Shown: piece after piece, positions 63,262-64,000 of the stretch
Layout of the letters: each line of letters opens with the position of its first letter
How positions within the stretch are numbered: the stretch's first letter is position 1
NCBI RefSeq assembly: GCF_013359775.1
Contig: NZ_JABMCI010000068.1
Location: forward strand, 1-64,000
Direction of reading: 5' to 3'
DNA from: Cellulomonas humilata
GTDB taxonomy: Bacteria > Actinomycetota > Actinomycetes > Actinomycetales > Cellulomonadaceae
Length of the DNA: 64,000 nt
Notes under the pieces: generated by a model
Told to the model about the DNA's origin: nothing
Databases searched by the model: none
What the model saw: the letters and a program-made list of their open reading frames with translations, nothing else
Translations under genes and position numbers: made by a program

Positions 63262-64000
63262 GTGGCGGACGGTGCGCCACAGGTGCGCCGTGGCGCGTCG
63301 CTGCGCCTCAGACTGACCCTGCTGGCCTCCGGGGCGGTGTGCGTGGCCCTGGTCGTCGGGGCGATCCTGCTCACGGTGGTCCTGCGGGACACCCGGGTGG
63401 ACGCCCTGGACCAGGTGGTGCGCGACCGTGCGGTGACCGTCGCGGCGCTGGCCGCCGACGACCGGCTCCCCGAGACCCTGCCCGTCGAGGAGCCCGGCGA
63501 GATCGTGCAGCTGATCGACGCCGGCGGTGCCGTGCTGGCCACCTCGCCGAACGCCAGCCGCACGCTGCCGGTGCTGTCCCCGGACGTCCTGGCAGTCCTC
63601 GGGGCGACGAGCACGCAGCAGACCGCGTACGACGACGCCGCGCGGGTCGCGGTGCGGGCGACGACGTTCCGCGACGAGCCGGTCACCGTCGTCGCCACCG
63701 TGCCGCTCACCGAGGTGCAGGGCGTGCTGGACGCGCTGCGGCTCGCGCTCGTGGTCGTCGTGCCTCTGCTCACGCTCGCCCTCGGCGTCGGGGTCTGGCT
63801 CATCCTCGGCCGGGCGCTGCGACCGGTCGAGGAGCTGCGCCGCGGGGCGGCCCGCGTGGCGTCGTCGGGCGGTCCGGGGTCGCTGCCCGTGCCCGCGCGG
63901 GACGACGAGCTCGGGGCGCTGGCCCGCACGCTCAACTCGATGCTCGACCGCCTCGAGTCCGGGGCTGCCCGGCAGCGGGCGTTCGTGGCCGACGCGGCGC
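63262..64000 (+). CDS. Sensor histidine kinase, N-terminal part (cut by window end)
   Basis: Starts at GTG 63262, 2 nt after the response regulator stop. The readable 246 residues show a first TM (LTLLASGAVCVALVVGAILL), an extracytoplasmic domain (DTRVDALDQVVRDRAVTVAA, EEPGEIVQLIDAGGAVLAT), a second TM (LRLALVVVVPLLTLALGVGV), a HAMP domain (GRALRPVEELRRGAARVASS, DDELGALARTLNSMLDRLE) and the beginning of the HisKA domain (RQRAFVADAA at the edge, normally continuing HELRSP). The catalytic His and ATPase domain lie beyond the window. It should phosphorylate the upstream regulator; the signal is unknown. Confidence 0.88.
   Translation, partial: MADGAPQVRRGASLRLRLTLLASGAVCVALVVGAILLTVVLRDTRVDALDQVVRDRAVTVAALAADDRLPETLPVEEPGEIVQLIDAGGAVLATSPNASRTLPVLSPDVLAVLGATSTQQTAYDDAARVAVRATTFRDEPVTVVATVPLTEVQGVLDALRLALVVVVPLLTLALGVGVWLILGRALRPVEELRRGAARVASSGGPGSLPVPARDDELGALARTLNSMLDRLESGAARQRAFVADAA

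Noticed and set aside
1..64000. CRISPR arrays, tRNA/rRNA genes, insertion sequences, prophage
   Set aside because: No regular repeat-spacer pattern, no cloverleaf-like sequence noticed, no transposase or phage protein among the frames.

Overview
The window is a GC-rich (roughly 73%) stretch of chromosome with dense, short-gapped genes, many GTG starts and many 1-4 nt gene overlaps. This points to an actinobacterium. The HNH endonuclease of the DUF222 type, a free-standing GH6 cellulase, a DinB/DUF664 protein, LAL-type LuxR regulators, prpDBC, a tandem clpP pair with an XRE regulator and an F420-type LLM oxidoreductase all fit the Cellulomonadaceae or a close micrococcalean relative. No rRNA, tRNA, CRISPR array, insertion sequence or prophage was seen. 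No gene-free stretch exceeds 300 nt.

Left part (1-24 kb). A truncated HNH gene is followed by a purine catabolism block: guanine deaminase, uricase, XdhC and a two-gene xanthine dehydrogenase whose FeS and Mo subunits are fused. Small housekeeping and stress genes follow, including a MarR gene with a membrane HEXXH protein and, divergently, an NADPH-dependent oxidoreductase plus a catechol-dioxygenase-like VOC protein. At 10.8-16.9 kb a large LAL regulator diverges from a methyltransferase gene translationally coupled to an unusual alpha/beta-hydrolase/glycosyltransferase fusion. Then come RlmC, isochorismatase/MarR, a flavin monooxygenase, an ArsR-SRPBCC pair, a DUF998 protein and a GH16-like protein.

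Middle part (24-43 kb). NfeD, flotillin, RsbQ and RsbP homologues form one tight operon ending in a bidirectional terminator. A GH6 cellulase carries a CelR/CebR-like box just inside its gene. A GntR-controlled operon encodes a class II aldolase, a HAD phosphatase, DhaL and DhaK. A NYN-domain protein and an HTH/Clp-N protein lie beside two perfect tandem operators. A phosphodiester glycosidase is coupled to a GT2-GtrA fusion, and the methylcitrate cycle operon prpD-prpB-prpC follows.

Right part (43-64 kb). A five-gene unknown membrane/SHOCT/DUF6325 block sits next to a MalT-type LuxR regulator. Then come a luxS-pfs operon and a type III polyketide cluster (PKS, ICMT-type methyltransferase, FAD enzyme, divergent UbiA prenyltransferase) resembling alkylresorcinol/quinone loci. 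A membrane protein/winged-helix pair has overlapping operators. A tandem clpP pair faces a ClgR/PopR-like regulator and has a PopR-type box upstream. The window closes with an ABC exporter plus LolA-like protein that diverges from an OmpR/histidine-kinase pair cut by the window end.

Starts were chosen by family length, visible Shine-Dalgarno sequences and overlaps. All functions are from reading the sequence and family knowledge; no database search was run.
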